Of a stretch of DNA of 12,923 nucleotides, positions 6,264 to 12,923 are shown piece by piece (positions within the stretch are counted from its first letter, which is position 1; each line of letters begins with the position of its first letter). Below the pieces are notes generated by a model. It worked only from the letters and a program-made list of their open reading frames with translations. It searched no databases and was not told where the DNA came from. A program made the translations under genes and the position numbers. Source of the DNA: JAWXCH01 sp034440595. Lineage in GTDB: Bacteria; Planctomycetota; Planctomycetia; Pirellulales; JALHPA01. The stretch spans positions 1-12,923 of the forward strand of contig JAWXCH010000598.1 of NCBI GenBank assembly GCA_034440595.1, written 5' to 3'.

Positions 6264-6391
6264 GGCGCAGCTAGATGTAATGAATCACGCGATGCGATTC
6301 ACGTAATAGCCACAGCACTGGCAGAGCCAGTGGCACACCTGCATTCAATCTGGCAGCAGTGGCATACTATCCAGCCTGAATTTGATCGCGA

Positions 6392-6742
6392 TTACGACTG
6401 ATCGCCAGCGAATGAAGTTCTGCCCTTGGGCTTGTCGAGCCGATCCAAAGTGCGATCAAGTGTTTTTTCCATTTTTTCGGCGGCACCATCCAGAGCCTCT
6501 TGAATCGTCGAACCATCATTGGTTACCACAATTGGCTGATGTCCAGCAATGCGGACCTCAAGAACACAACGCTTGTCGTTGCCAATTTTCTTGGCGGCGC
6601 TGTTTTCATCTGTAAAATGTGCCACCACTTTGGTCACACGGTCACCAAACCGGGTCAGCGCCCCTTCGACAATGTTCTCCACCAGGCTGGTTAGCTCGGG
6701 GCTGCCTTTGATGTGATTATCCGTGGTGACCTGGATCTGCAT
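6392..6742 (-). CDS. HPF/RaiA family ribosome hibernation / associated factor (short form)
   Basis: A 116-residue protein of the sigma-54 modulation / RaiA-HPF family, which binds the 30S subunit and silences or dimerises ribosomes under stress. The start MQIQVTTDNHIKGSPEL, VEGALTRFGDRVTKV and DKRCVLEVRIAGHQPIVV fit this fold, as does the helix EALDGAAEKMEKTLDRTLDRL. It lacks the C-terminal dimerisation domain of long HPF, so it is a short form. AGGAG at 6748-6752 lies 5 nt before the ATG. A promoter is visible upstream (6868-6897), giving a leader of about 120 nt. The symbol is left empty because hpf and raiA cannot be separated by sequence alone here. Confidence 0.9.
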   Translation of the reverse strand: MQIQVTTDNHIKGSPELTSLVENIVEGALTRFGDRVTKVVAHFTDENSAAKKIGNDKRCVLEVRIAGHQPIVVTNDGSTIQEALDGAAEKMEKTLDRTLDRLDKPKGRTSFAGDQS

Positions 6743-6867
6743 GATGACTCCTGTGAGATGGCCGATGTTGGACGAACATTTCCGTACTTCAAAGCAACCG
6801 ACTGCGAAAAGTTTGTTGCGAATCCCCCTGCGGTGCCCGATCGATTCAGGCGACCAGACTTGCCGCT

Positions 6868-6897
6868 ATTATCATTTAGCATATAGAAGCCCTGCAA
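6868..6897 (-). promoter_or_regulatory. Sigma-70-like promoter of the hibernation factor gene
   Basis: On the minus strand TTGCAG (6897-6892) and GATAAT (6873-6868) are separated by 18 bp. The -10 matches five of six and the -35 four of six. It lies about 125 bp upstream of the start codon, with no other gene between. Confidence 0.5.
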
Positions 6898-7004
6898 GGG
6901 TAGAAACAGAAAAAACGCTGGGTTTTGCGCACTATCCTGCTGCGGCTAGAATCGCGTGAATCGTCAATGCTACTACCGTGCCGCCACTCCACTGAACACT
7001 AAAA

Positions 7005-7490
7005 TTAGTCTAGCGGTACAATCGTCGCTTGCATTTCAAAAAGGTCAACCACGGCGATGCTGTGTGGAGAGGCACGATGGATGGCCCCTGGATTGAGAAT
7101 TAACGTCTTGCCGACACGTTCTTGTTTGGCCAAGTGGGTGTGCCCGTAACAGACGAGATCGAACTGGCCACTTTGGCAAACCTCCGCAAACTTGCGTGCA
7201 TCGTCGCTATGTAGCAGCGCGATTTTGCGCTCGGCCAGTTCTAATTCTCCATATCGCTCATGACAAGTCAATTTTGCTTGCTGAATCGCGCGTCGCAGGG
7301 TGGGCTGATCGTGGTCGGTATTTCCAAAGACAAAATGTGTCTGCCAAGGCTCGAACATGTGGATGATTTCCGCGGTCCCAATATCGCCGCAGTGCAGCAC
7401 CGCCTCGACCTGCAGACTCTCCAGCATGCGGATGGCGCGCCGCGTCAAATGGACGTTTCCGTGCGTATCACTGACCACGCCTAACAACAT
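7005..7490 (-). CDS. YfcE/MJ0936-type metallophosphoesterase
   Basis: A 161-residue single-domain calcineurin-like phosphoesterase. Metal-binding residues are visible in order: D8 and H10 (SDTHG), D36 (LHCGDIG), N57 (VFGNTDHD), H94 (LLHSDD), and H117 and H119 (YGHTH). This is the YfcE family pattern, with the usual end LILNPGAIHRAS. Members hydrolyse phosphodiesters; the natural substrate is unknown. The ATG ending at 7490 is preceded by AGGAG 6 nt upstream. It is divergent from the plsC-type gene, with about 200 bp between them. A perfect -10 lies 41-46 nt upstream. Confidence 0.93.
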   Translation of the reverse strand: MLLGVVSDTHGNVHLTRRAIRMLESLQVEAVLHCGDIGTAEIIHMFEPWQTHFVFGNTDHDQPTLRRAIQQAKLTCHERYGELELAERKIALLHSDDARKFAEVCQSGQFDLVCYGHTHLAKQERVGKTLILNPGAIHRASPHSIAVVDLFEMQATIVPLD

Positions 7491-7530
7491 TACCGGCTCC
7501 TACTCAATGGGGCATCGTAAACTCGCGAGA

Positions 7531-7536
7531 ATTATA
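7531..7536 (-). promoter_or_regulatory. Candidate -10 element of the phosphoesterase gene
   Basis: TATAAT on the minus strand, a perfect -10 match, about 41 nt before the start codon. The corresponding -35 position is poor, so the assignment is tentative. The rest of the 204-bp divergent region holds three ACAATTG words (near 7561, 7613 and 7649) of unknown meaning. Confidence 0.35.
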
Positions 7537-7694
7537 GCGGATCAGGGTCGTCCTAGTGCGACAATTGCGAGGATTTCCTAAAGAGCAATCGCGAGGAGAG
7601 GGTCGTTACTTTACAATTGCCCAGGCATGGCCACTACTGGCCGATGTACAATTGGGGCTAAAACTTCAGCGGTTTGAAACAGAAAGTCTACTGA

Positions 7695-8504
7695 ATGACG
7701 CTGCTCGATGTAATCAAGATTCTGGCCATAGTGGCACTGGTGATCTTTGTGGTAATGACGGTTGCCGTCATCTACTATCGCCGTCAGGGCTGGCGGATGA
7801 CCTATTTTCACCTCGTGCTATATATCGTGGACCACATGATTACGCGGACACTGTGGCGCGCCCGAATTGTTGGCAAGATGCCGCTGCGTCCCGGTCAGGG
7901 TGCGGTGATCATCTGCAATCACACCTCTTCGGTCGATCCGATGTTTGTGCAGATGCTGATTCCGCAAGCCGTACACTGGATGGTTGCCAAGGAGTACTGC
8001 GAGTCCAGAACCTTTGGCTGGCTGCTGCGAGTCATGGGGACGATACCGGTCAATCGTGGCGGAGCGGACACCGCCTCCAGCAATCTTGCAGCGCAGTACG
8101 CCAAGCAAGGAGAGTTGGTCGGTGTCTTTCCAGAAGGGAAGCTCAATACGACTGACGAAATCTTGCTGCCCGGTCGGACTGGCGCTGCGATGATTGCGCT
8201 CAAGGCCCAAGTGCCGGTGATACCTTGCTTCATTCAAGGGGCACCGCGCGTCGATTCGATTCTTGGCCCTTTGATGCGTACCGCCAAAGTTCGTCTGCAC
8301 ATTGGTCCGGCAATCGATATCTCAGAGTACTATGGCCAAGAACGAGTCTCTGGCGTGTACGAACTATTGACACGTCGATTCTTGACCGAGATTGCACGGC
8401 TGGGTGGTGTGGAAAACTACGAACCCAAACTGGCCGGCCGCCGCTGGAATAAGGAAAATGAGGCTGCGGAGGCAGCAGAAAGCGGCAGACAGATAGAGGA
8501 GTGA
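7695..8504 (+). CDS. 1-acyl-sn-glycerol-3-phosphate acyltransferase (PlsC family)
   Basis: A 269-residue PlsC-family acyltransferase, likely converting lysophosphatidic acid to phosphatidic acid at the inner membrane. A hydrophobic N-terminal segment covers about residues 8-27. Motif I NHTSSVD (N75, H76, D81; the HX4D catalytic pair) is complete. IPVNR at 117-121 is motif II, VFPEG at 144-148 is motif III, and VPVIPCFI near 173-180 is motif IV. The C-terminus is charged and probably disordered. The ATG at 7695 has only a weak purine-rich site upstream. It ends 48 bp before the convergent XylR-type gene, and no terminator is seen between them. Paralogues acting on other lipids cannot be excluded. 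Confidence 0.9.
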   Translation: MTLLDVIKILAIVALVIFVVMTVAVIYYRRQGWRMTYFHLVLYIVDHMITRTLWRARIVGKMPLRPGQGAVIICNHTSSVDPMFVQMLIPQAVHWMVAKEYCESRTFGWLLRVMGTIPVNRGGADTASSNLAAQYAKQGELVGVFPEGKLNTTDEILLPGRTGAAMIALKAQVPVIPCFIQGAPRVDSILGPLMRTAKVRLHIGPAIDISEYYGQERVSGVYELLTRRFLTEIARLGGVENYEPKLAGRRWNKENEAAEAAESGRQIEE

Positions 8505-8552
8505 GCTTTGAGTGGACAGAAATTGGACCGCTTGTAAACTCAGCTGTACATT

Positions 8553-9770
8553 TCAATCGGCCGGCGTGCTGTCGATCTGCACAGAGCGACGAAACTGCCC
8601 AGGTGTCATGTGAAACCGATTACGAAAGGCCTCGATCACGTCCTGAGCGTGCGAGAAACCCGAGAGATGAGCGATTTTTTCTAGCGACAGGTCGGTCTCT
8701 AGAACAAGCTGGCGAACGCAATCAACTTTCACCGATCGGATCTCTTCTAATGGGCTGCGCCCAACAATTGCACGCATTCGGCGTTCGAGTGTGCGTCTGG
8801 AAACTCCGACATGCAGGCAAACATCTTCGACGCCGCAACCATACCGAGCTTGTTTGCGAATAAAGCGAAGCGCTTGTGCCACAATGGGGTCGTCGACAGC
8901 TACTGTATCCGAAGACTTGCGTACCACAATCTCGTAAGGTGCGATCAGCAGCGGCTTGGACGGAGGTGCTTCGCCTGCCATCAAACGATCGAGGAGCGCG
9001 GCGGCAGCGTATCCGATCTGGGCCCCTGGGAAATGAACGCTCGACATAGGCGGAGTTGCAAAGTCGCATAGTGACTCGTCATCCTCGGCTCCCACCACAG
9101 CGATTTCATCTGGCACCATGATGCCGCTACGATTGCAGGCGTCCAAAAGCCAGAATCCCAATTGATCGTTGCATGCCATAATTCCAATCGGCTTGGGTAG
9201 CTTGGAAAGCCAATCGGCAAGCTCACACTGCTGGCTTTCCCAGTCAGTAGGTTGCTCACAGCTGTCAGGTGATCGATAGCAATCGCAGGAGTAACCGCGG
9301 CTTGCCAGGTACTGGACGAAGCTGTCGCGACGATCTTCAAAGTATTGCTCGACATCGAGCTCAAAGCATGCGAAGTTTCGCAAGCCGCGCTCGATAAAAT
9401 GATCCGCGACCAATTTGCCAAATGCACTATTGTCGACGCCTACAAATGGCAGGCCGCGTTGAATCCTGGACGAACGTAACTCCACGGTCGGGATTTGAGT
9501 CTGGCGAATGGCTTCAACCATTTCCACCGACGAACTGCGGCACAAGATGCCGTCTCCTTTCCAGCTGGAGAGCCAGACAGGAACGCGCGAATCGAGCGCC
9601 CGCATCTCAAGATAGACAGACCAGGGGCCATGTTCCGAGATATATCGCCGTACACCTCGCAACAGGTTGCGAGTGTACGTCCGCGACGTTTCAATTAAGA
9701 GGACGACATGAGGTATCTTCTGTGAGCTCGTGGTCGGCAAGCTGAAGTCATCCAATGGTCTGCTTGTCAT
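8553..9770 (-). CDS. XylR-type transcriptional regulator (LacI-like sensor + AraC HTH)
   Basis: A 405-residue regulator with a sugar-binding-protein-like sensor (about residues 19-290) and an AraC/XylS-type DNA-binding end (about 297-398). Sensor marks are VVLLIETSRTYTRNLLRGV, VGVDNSAFGKLVADHFIERG, GIMACNDQLGF and PDEIAVVGAEDDESLC. The HTH part shows VEDVCLHVGVSRRTLERRM as the first recognition helix region and LSLEKIAHLSGFSHAQDVIEAF as the second, ending FHMTPGQFRR. Domain order and length match E. coli XylR, and this class is very abundant in planctomycetes. It probably senses a sugar or sugar derivative and activates nearby genes. It is the last gene of the minus-strand group. Confidence 0.93.
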   Translation of the reverse strand: MTSRPLDDFSLPTTSSQKIPHVVLLIETSRTYTRNLLRGVRRYISEHGPWSVYLEMRALDSRVPVWLSSWKGDGILCRSSSVEMVEAIRQTQIPTVELRSSRIQRGLPFVGVDNSAFGKLVADHFIERGLRNFACFELDVEQYFEDRRDSFVQYLASRGYSCDCYRSPDSCEQPTDWESQQCELADWLSKLPKPIGIMACNDQLGFWLLDACNRSGIMVPDEIAVVGAEDDESLCDFATPPMSSVHFPGAQIGYAAAALLDRLMAGEAPPSKPLLIAPYEIVVRKSSDTVAVDDPIVAQALRFIRKQARYGCGVEDVCLHVGVSRRTLERRMRAIVGRSPLEEIRSVKVDCVRQLVLETDLSLEKIAHLSGFSHAQDVIEAFRNRFHMTPGQFRRSVQIDSTPAD

Positions 9771-9955
9771 TCCGTTGCGTTTAGCACAAGGAACGTCAGC
9801 GGGGATTAGTGAATATATCGAAAAAACCTAATGCCCAATTGATATTCTACCCTAATCGACCTGACGGTCCAATCGATCCAACCGCGCTTCAGAGCTTATT
9901 TCTGATTTTTCTCGGCCACTGGATTTTAATAGGTCTGCTCGGCAAGCTGAAATCG

Positions 9956-10360
9956 CTATTGCGTGCTGAGTGCAAAGTCATAGGACTTTGTGTCAGGGCC
10001 AACTTCGACGCGCAAAGTGCTCAGTTTGTTGTACTTGTCCGGAACGAGTTCTTTTGTCCGGACCGTGTTGCGATTTTCGTCCATTTTCTGTACGCCGGTT
10101 TTGATTCGCACCAGGCAGTTGCCGGTCACTGCACCTGCTCGTCCGGGAGAATATCGCAACTCGTAGTTTCCCTCGCTGTCTGTAACGCCGTAAGCAGGAC
10201 CTCCAGATGTACCATTCGGCACAAACATTACGACGGCTGCCGGCAATGGTTTACCGTCCAGTGTCACCTGGCCACGGACTGGTGTTAACGGGACACCCTG
10301 CTCGTCGCAGCCGGCAATTATCAGCAGAAAAAAGAGCCACACGGTTCGACCGATACTCAA
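9956..10360 (-). CDS. Lipoprotein with carboxypeptidase-regulatory-like domain
   Basis: A small lipoprotein of 134 residues from the preferred TTG start (10360-10358), which has GGGAG 7 nt upstream. It begins SIGRTVWLFFLLIIAGC, a textbook lipoprotein signal with lipobox IAGC. An ATG at 10435 would add 25 residues with a weaker site and an awkward signal. After the Cys comes a transthyretin-like fold: PVRGQVTLDGKPLPAAVVMFVP, then VTDSEGNYELRY, then a strand-rich end. This type of small protein commonly sits beside DUF1559 genes in planctomycetes (recalled pattern). It is probably anchored on the periplasmic side of a membrane. Function unknown. Confidence 0.85.
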   Translation of the reverse strand: MSIGRTVWLFFLLIIAGCDEQGVPLTPVRGQVTLDGKPLPAAVVMFVPNGTSGGPAYGVTDSEGNYELRYSPGRAGAVTGNCLVRIKTGVQKMDENRNTVRTKELVPDKYNKLSTLRVEVGPDTKSYDFALSTQ

Positions 10361-10466
10361 GTGATAGCTCCCTGCTTTATAAGGCGATATTTGGTCAGAC
10401 GGAAAGATGCGGAAGCGAACACAAAACAGGTTCATTGCAGCTCGTTCCCTCGCGCCTGGCTATTCC

Positions 10467-11528
10467 TCACGGAACACTGGCTGGATAGGTGTCGTCTCGA
10501 GTGAGCAGACGTTGGAACAATCCGAAACCGGCTCCTTGGTTGGCGCGATCAAAAGGATCGGCTGCTATGTAAGGACGACTGCTATGCTGAATGTCTTCGT
10601 TGATGAAATGGACTGAGCCATCACAGAATACGAACTGCGCACCAGCTGTGTGAAAGCTTCCGAAAGCCTCGCGTGCAAGCTCTGGAAATGATTCAATAAA
10701 CTCGCTGGGGGGATTAATCTTTGATTCGCCAGTTGAAAAGATTCGGTATGAATTTCCGGCTTCCGCCTTGGACCAGTTCATCACACCGTAAAACGGGAAA
10801 AAATCATCTCCATCGGGTCGCTTATTGACATACCTCTCGCAGGTCTCGCCGATGGCAATCGTCTTGGTAAGTCCGTCGGTAATTTTCCTGAATGATACGT
10901 GACCACGGGTCGTGCCTCGTTCCTGTGCAAACACCCCCACGGCTTTGCCAGTCGCTTGATCCGTGTAGTTTGAGTCGAACGGGCCACCGTTGGCTTTGTA
11001 GCTAGTCGCCGCCAGGCCGGGGTCGCCGATATACGCTGGGCTGCTCGCGGCTCCCGTAATGACTGTCGGAAGAATCTGGTCAGAAGGGCATCGCGCCAGC
11101 GGATCGGCATATTTGATCAACAGTGCGTTTCTGGTCTGTGCCGCACTGGTATCTGCCGAATTTGACATGGGCAGTAAGTAATCAAGTTGGCTCGAAATAG
11201 TACCACCTTCGATATATGGAAGTAGGAAGGCGCTCCAAGCCCAGCCTCCTCCTTTTGGTCCACCACCTCCCCCATCGCCGGGAGTCCCACGCTTCCAACG
11301 TTGATGGCCAATGGGAAGCTCCTTGCGAGCGTCGTGGTGCGTATGGAGGGCCAGTCCAAATTGCTTCAGATTGTTCGCACATTGCATTCGCCTGGCGGCT
11401 TCTCGCGCGGATTGCACGGCCGGCAAGAGCAAGCCCACAAGGATTCCAATGATTGCAATGACGACGAGGAGTTCGACAAGTGTGAATCCACCGCGCCAGA
11501 GCTTTGAACTACGTGATTGATGAGTCAT
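10467..11528 (-). CDS. DUF1559 protein with prepilin-type N-terminus
   Basis: A 353-residue pseudopilin-like protein of the DUF1559 family, massively expanded in planctomycetes. The type IV prepilin signal is clear: basic head, G14 then FTLVELLVVIAIIGILVGLL, with Glu at mature position 5. A prepilin peptidase would cut after G14, leaving a membrane-spanning helix. PAVQSAREAARRMQCANNLKQ, the family hallmark, follows. Near the C-terminus FHTAGAQFVFCDGSVHFINEDI is the H-x-DG family motif. AGGAG at 11536-11540 lies 7 nt before the ATG. It probably forms surface or periplasmic pseudopilus-like structures; the exact function is unknown. It is upstream of the lipoprotein gene, perhaps co-transcribed. 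Confidence 0.95.
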   Translation of the reverse strand: MTHQSRSSKLWRGGFTLVELLVVIAIIGILVGLLLPAVQSAREAARRMQCANNLKQFGLALHTHHDARKELPIGHQRWKRGTPGDGGGGGPKGGGWAWSAFLLPYIEGGTISSQLDYLLPMSNSADTSAAQTRNALLIKYADPLARCPSDQILPTVITGAASSPAYIGDPGLAATSYKANGGPFDSNYTDQATGKAVGVFAQERGTTRGHVSFRKITDGLTKTIAIGETCERYVNKRPDGDDFFPFYGVMNWSKAEAGNSYRIFSTGESKINPPSEFIESFPELAREAFGSFHTAGAQFVFCDGSVHFINEDIQHSSRPYIAADPFDRANQGAGFGLFQRLLTRDDTYPASVP

Positions 11529-11851
11529 CGGATTTCTCCTGATGAGAACGTGCCCGACCGCAAGAAAAGATAATGGAGTCTACACTCTAACTCCCTTAAT
11601 TGATAATACACAGAAGTGAGCATTGCAGCATCCCTTTATTTTGTCATCGCATTACGGTTTTGCGACACCTAGCAAACACATGGATTTTGTAGGCGATTGA
11701 GTCCAGCGAGTATCAATCACCTACCTTTGAACTACAACTGACATGATGAAAAGAGGAGAGGCGATGTATCTTGCCTGCTATCTACGGCAGCCGCGCAGCG
11801 AGAATGCGCTACGTTGTCTACTGCTATCTCAGATATGCGAATCGGTGGTTT
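11529..11851. other. Intergenic region upstream of the DUF1559 gene
   Basis: 323 bp, AT-rich compared with the flanking genes. Apart from the DUF1559 ribosome binding site I see no gene, repeat copy or convincing terminator. Several AT-rich words (such as TATTAT on the minus strand near 11605) could be a -10, but no good -35 pairs with them. Confidence 0.5.
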
Positions 11852-12814
11852 TTACGGAGCAACTCGCCTGTGTCGCCGTGTTCTGCGCACCTGGCCTGCA
11901 ATGATTCCACAAGCTGCCAGGCCAGTCAGCCATATGCTTGCCGGTTCTGGCACCGGAGCAACCTCCGGTGGTGTCCCTTGTCCCCAGCCACCGAGTACGA
12001 AGTTGAGATCATCCTGCCCCACAAAGCCGTCATCGCTGGGATCACCAAGCAACAGATTACCGCTTTCAACAAACTGTCCCCAGTTTCCCAGTATTGAGTT
12101 CAGATCATCCTGGCCAACGAATCCGTCACCATTGAGGTCACCAGATATCGCAAGCGAACTTCCCAGTATAACAAGGGGAAACTCATAGGTTCCAGCTCCG
12201 AAGGGGCCAGAGGGCGCACCAGCAATGGTTTCGTAAGCCCTGCCCAGCGGATAAATTGATCCGTCGACCGAATTCCGTTCCAGAAGTGCAATCGATGAAC
12301 TGCCACCTCCGTCAAATGTACCATTGATCTCGACTGCGTAACCCTGATTGCCAGTCCGGGGAGACAGGATTAATGGACCATTCGTGTTATCCCAGTCGAG
12401 TCGGATCGCATAAAAGTGTGATACATGAGTTGGCGCTGGTTCCGCACTGACTGCGACCGAGATTTGACTTGCCACCTCATCGCCTGACTCATACAGGCCC
12501 GCTTTAAAGACGTCCTCAACTTCAACAATACGAATCTTGGTGAAATTCAACGAAGGATCCCCTCCGGTGGATCCTCCGACCCATTCGTACGCCAGCAATA
12601 GGCTCTCAAAAGAGATCGCCTCGGTGACCTGGAATGTCTGTGCTTGAAGCCGCGCTCCGCGGACACCGCGTGTTGAAGTAGTCTCAGGGAAAAAAGAAGT
12701 GCGGACAGGGGCTGCTCCTGGCCAGTCAGCAGCAGCGTTGTCGGATATGAAGGTCAGTTGCGCATTTGCCGGTCCTGCAAGGCCGATGCTTATCGCAATG
12801 ACTAATGGCAACAA
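11852..12814 (-). CDS. Secreted PEP-CTERM protein with two EF-hand (dockerin-like) repeats
   Basis: At least 320 residues. A signal peptide ends in GPANAQ, then comes a beta-rich domain I do not recognise (about 20-220). Two EF-hand-type calcium loops follow: DLNGDGFVGQDD (226-237) and DPSDDGFVGQDD (258-269), each followed by LN.(I/V)LG.WGQ, like a dockerin pair. The end is a PEP-CTERM sorting signal: VPEPAS at 288, a hydrophobic stretch, then RRTRRHRR. Such signals direct processing by exosortase. The in-frame start is a weak TTG at 12814. The likely native start is ATG at 12833-12831, in another frame: removing one A of the AAAA run (12824-12821) gives MRVKHLLLPLVIAISIGL, an ideal signal peptide. 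The gene may therefore be frameshifted. Confidence 0.85.
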   Translation of the reverse strand: MLPLVIAISIGLAGPANAQLTFISDNAAADWPGAAPVRTSFFPETTSTRGVRGARLQAQTFQVTEAISFESLLLAYEWVGGSTGGDPSLNFTKIRIVEVEDVFKAGLYESGDEVASQISVAVSAEPAPTHVSHFYAIRLDWDNTNGPLILSPRTGNQGYAVEINGTFDGGGSSSIALLERNSVDGSIYPLGRAYETIAGAPSGPFGAGTYEFPLVILGSSLAISGDLNGDGFVGQDDLNSILGNWGQFVESGNLLLGDPSDDGFVGQDDLNFVLGGWGQGTPPEVAPVPEPASIWLTGLAACGIIAGQVRRTRRHRRVAP

Positions 12815-12833
12815 CAGATGTTTTAACCCGCAT

Positions 12834-12923
12834 TATTCACCAAGAGCCTGATTGCGGTAGAAACCATCGCGTGAAACGCTTACGTTTAACGGTTAACAAC
12901 AACCAAGTCAAACGTCAGCAGGA
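12834..12923 (-). promoter_or_regulatory. Upstream region of the PEP-CTERM gene with operator-like palindrome
   Basis: AAACG (12874-12878) and CGTTT (12883-12887) form an inverted repeat with a 4-bp centre. Two TTAAC words follow (12886-12890 and 12893-12897), one inside the palindrome GTTAAC. This lies 40-65 bp before the presumed start, where an operator would be expected. The cognate protein is unknown. Confidence 0.3.

Larger units (their letters stand above)
6031..6391. other. Repeat-rich intergenic region
   Basis: No gene seen in 361 bp. Contents in order: a purine-rich stretch, repeat B (6134-6162), and a hairpin ATTTCG/CGAAAT (6181-6186 with 6193-6198). Then come repeat A (6213-6263), a TGAATC/GATTCA inverted repeat (6281-6301) and a 7-bp hairpin CACTGGC-aga-GCCAGTG (6316-6332). 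The last lies just after the hibernation-factor stop but has no T-run. Confidence 0.6.

Noticed and set aside
6316..6332. CACTGGC/GCCAGTG hairpin as terminator of the hibernation-factor gene
   Set aside because: Position is right (60-76 bp after the stop) but no T-run follows on the minus strand; left as an unexplained palindrome.
6031..6391. Repeat-dense gap as a CRISPR array
   Set aside because: The repeats are different palindromes in mixed orientation without regular spacing or spacers.
9812..9847. GAATAT/ATATTC inverted repeat upstream of the XylR-type gene
   Set aside because: Only six AT-rich base pairs with a 24-bp gap, expected by chance in such sequence; no good promoter pair could be assigned either.

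Overview
The window looks like a piece of a planctomycete chromosome, probably near Pirellulales. This is an inference from gene content. Supporting signs are a DUF1559 pseudopilin-like protein, a PEP-CTERM protein with EF-hand (dockerin-like) repeats, a XylR-type regulator with a LacI-like sensor and an AraC-type DNA-binding end, and many dispersed GC-rich palindromes between genes. No database search was possible.

Bases 1-4800 hold mostly housekeeping genes. The end of thymidylate kinase (tmk) is followed by holB (clamp-loader delta prime). A YjbQ-family gene lies on the minus strand. About 750 bp of structured non-coding DNA follows, with a strong terminator, a good promoter and several hairpins. 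It leads to a 74-residue protein I do not recognise. smpB (trans-translation, minus strand) and lipA (lipoyl synthase, plus strand) are divergent. smpB has no ATG, GTG or TTG start that keeps its conserved N-terminus; a Shine-Dalgarno sequence points to an ACG codon.

Bases 4800-8505 hold a membrane-anchored M28 peptidase / glutaminyl-cyclase-like gene broken by one extra G, a repeat-rich gap, an HPF/RaiA ribosome hibernation factor with a readable promoter, a YfcE-type phosphoesterase and a PlsC-type acyltransferase.

Bases 8553-12833 hold four minus-strand genes. In transcription order they are a secreted PEP-CTERM/EF-hand protein, a DUF1559 protein, a small carboxypeptidase-regulatory-like lipoprotein and a XylR-type regulator. 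This resembles an accessory cell-surface locus with its own sugar-responsive regulator, but the functional link is inference. The PEP-CTERM gene also appears to carry a one-base insertion just after its natural ATG.

Three single-base anomalies (smpB ACG start, M28 extra G, PEP-CTERM extra A) in 13 kb of otherwise intact genes raise the question of sequence error versus real decay. I saw no tRNA, rRNA, CRISPR array or insertion sequence, and no convincing new multi-gene system.
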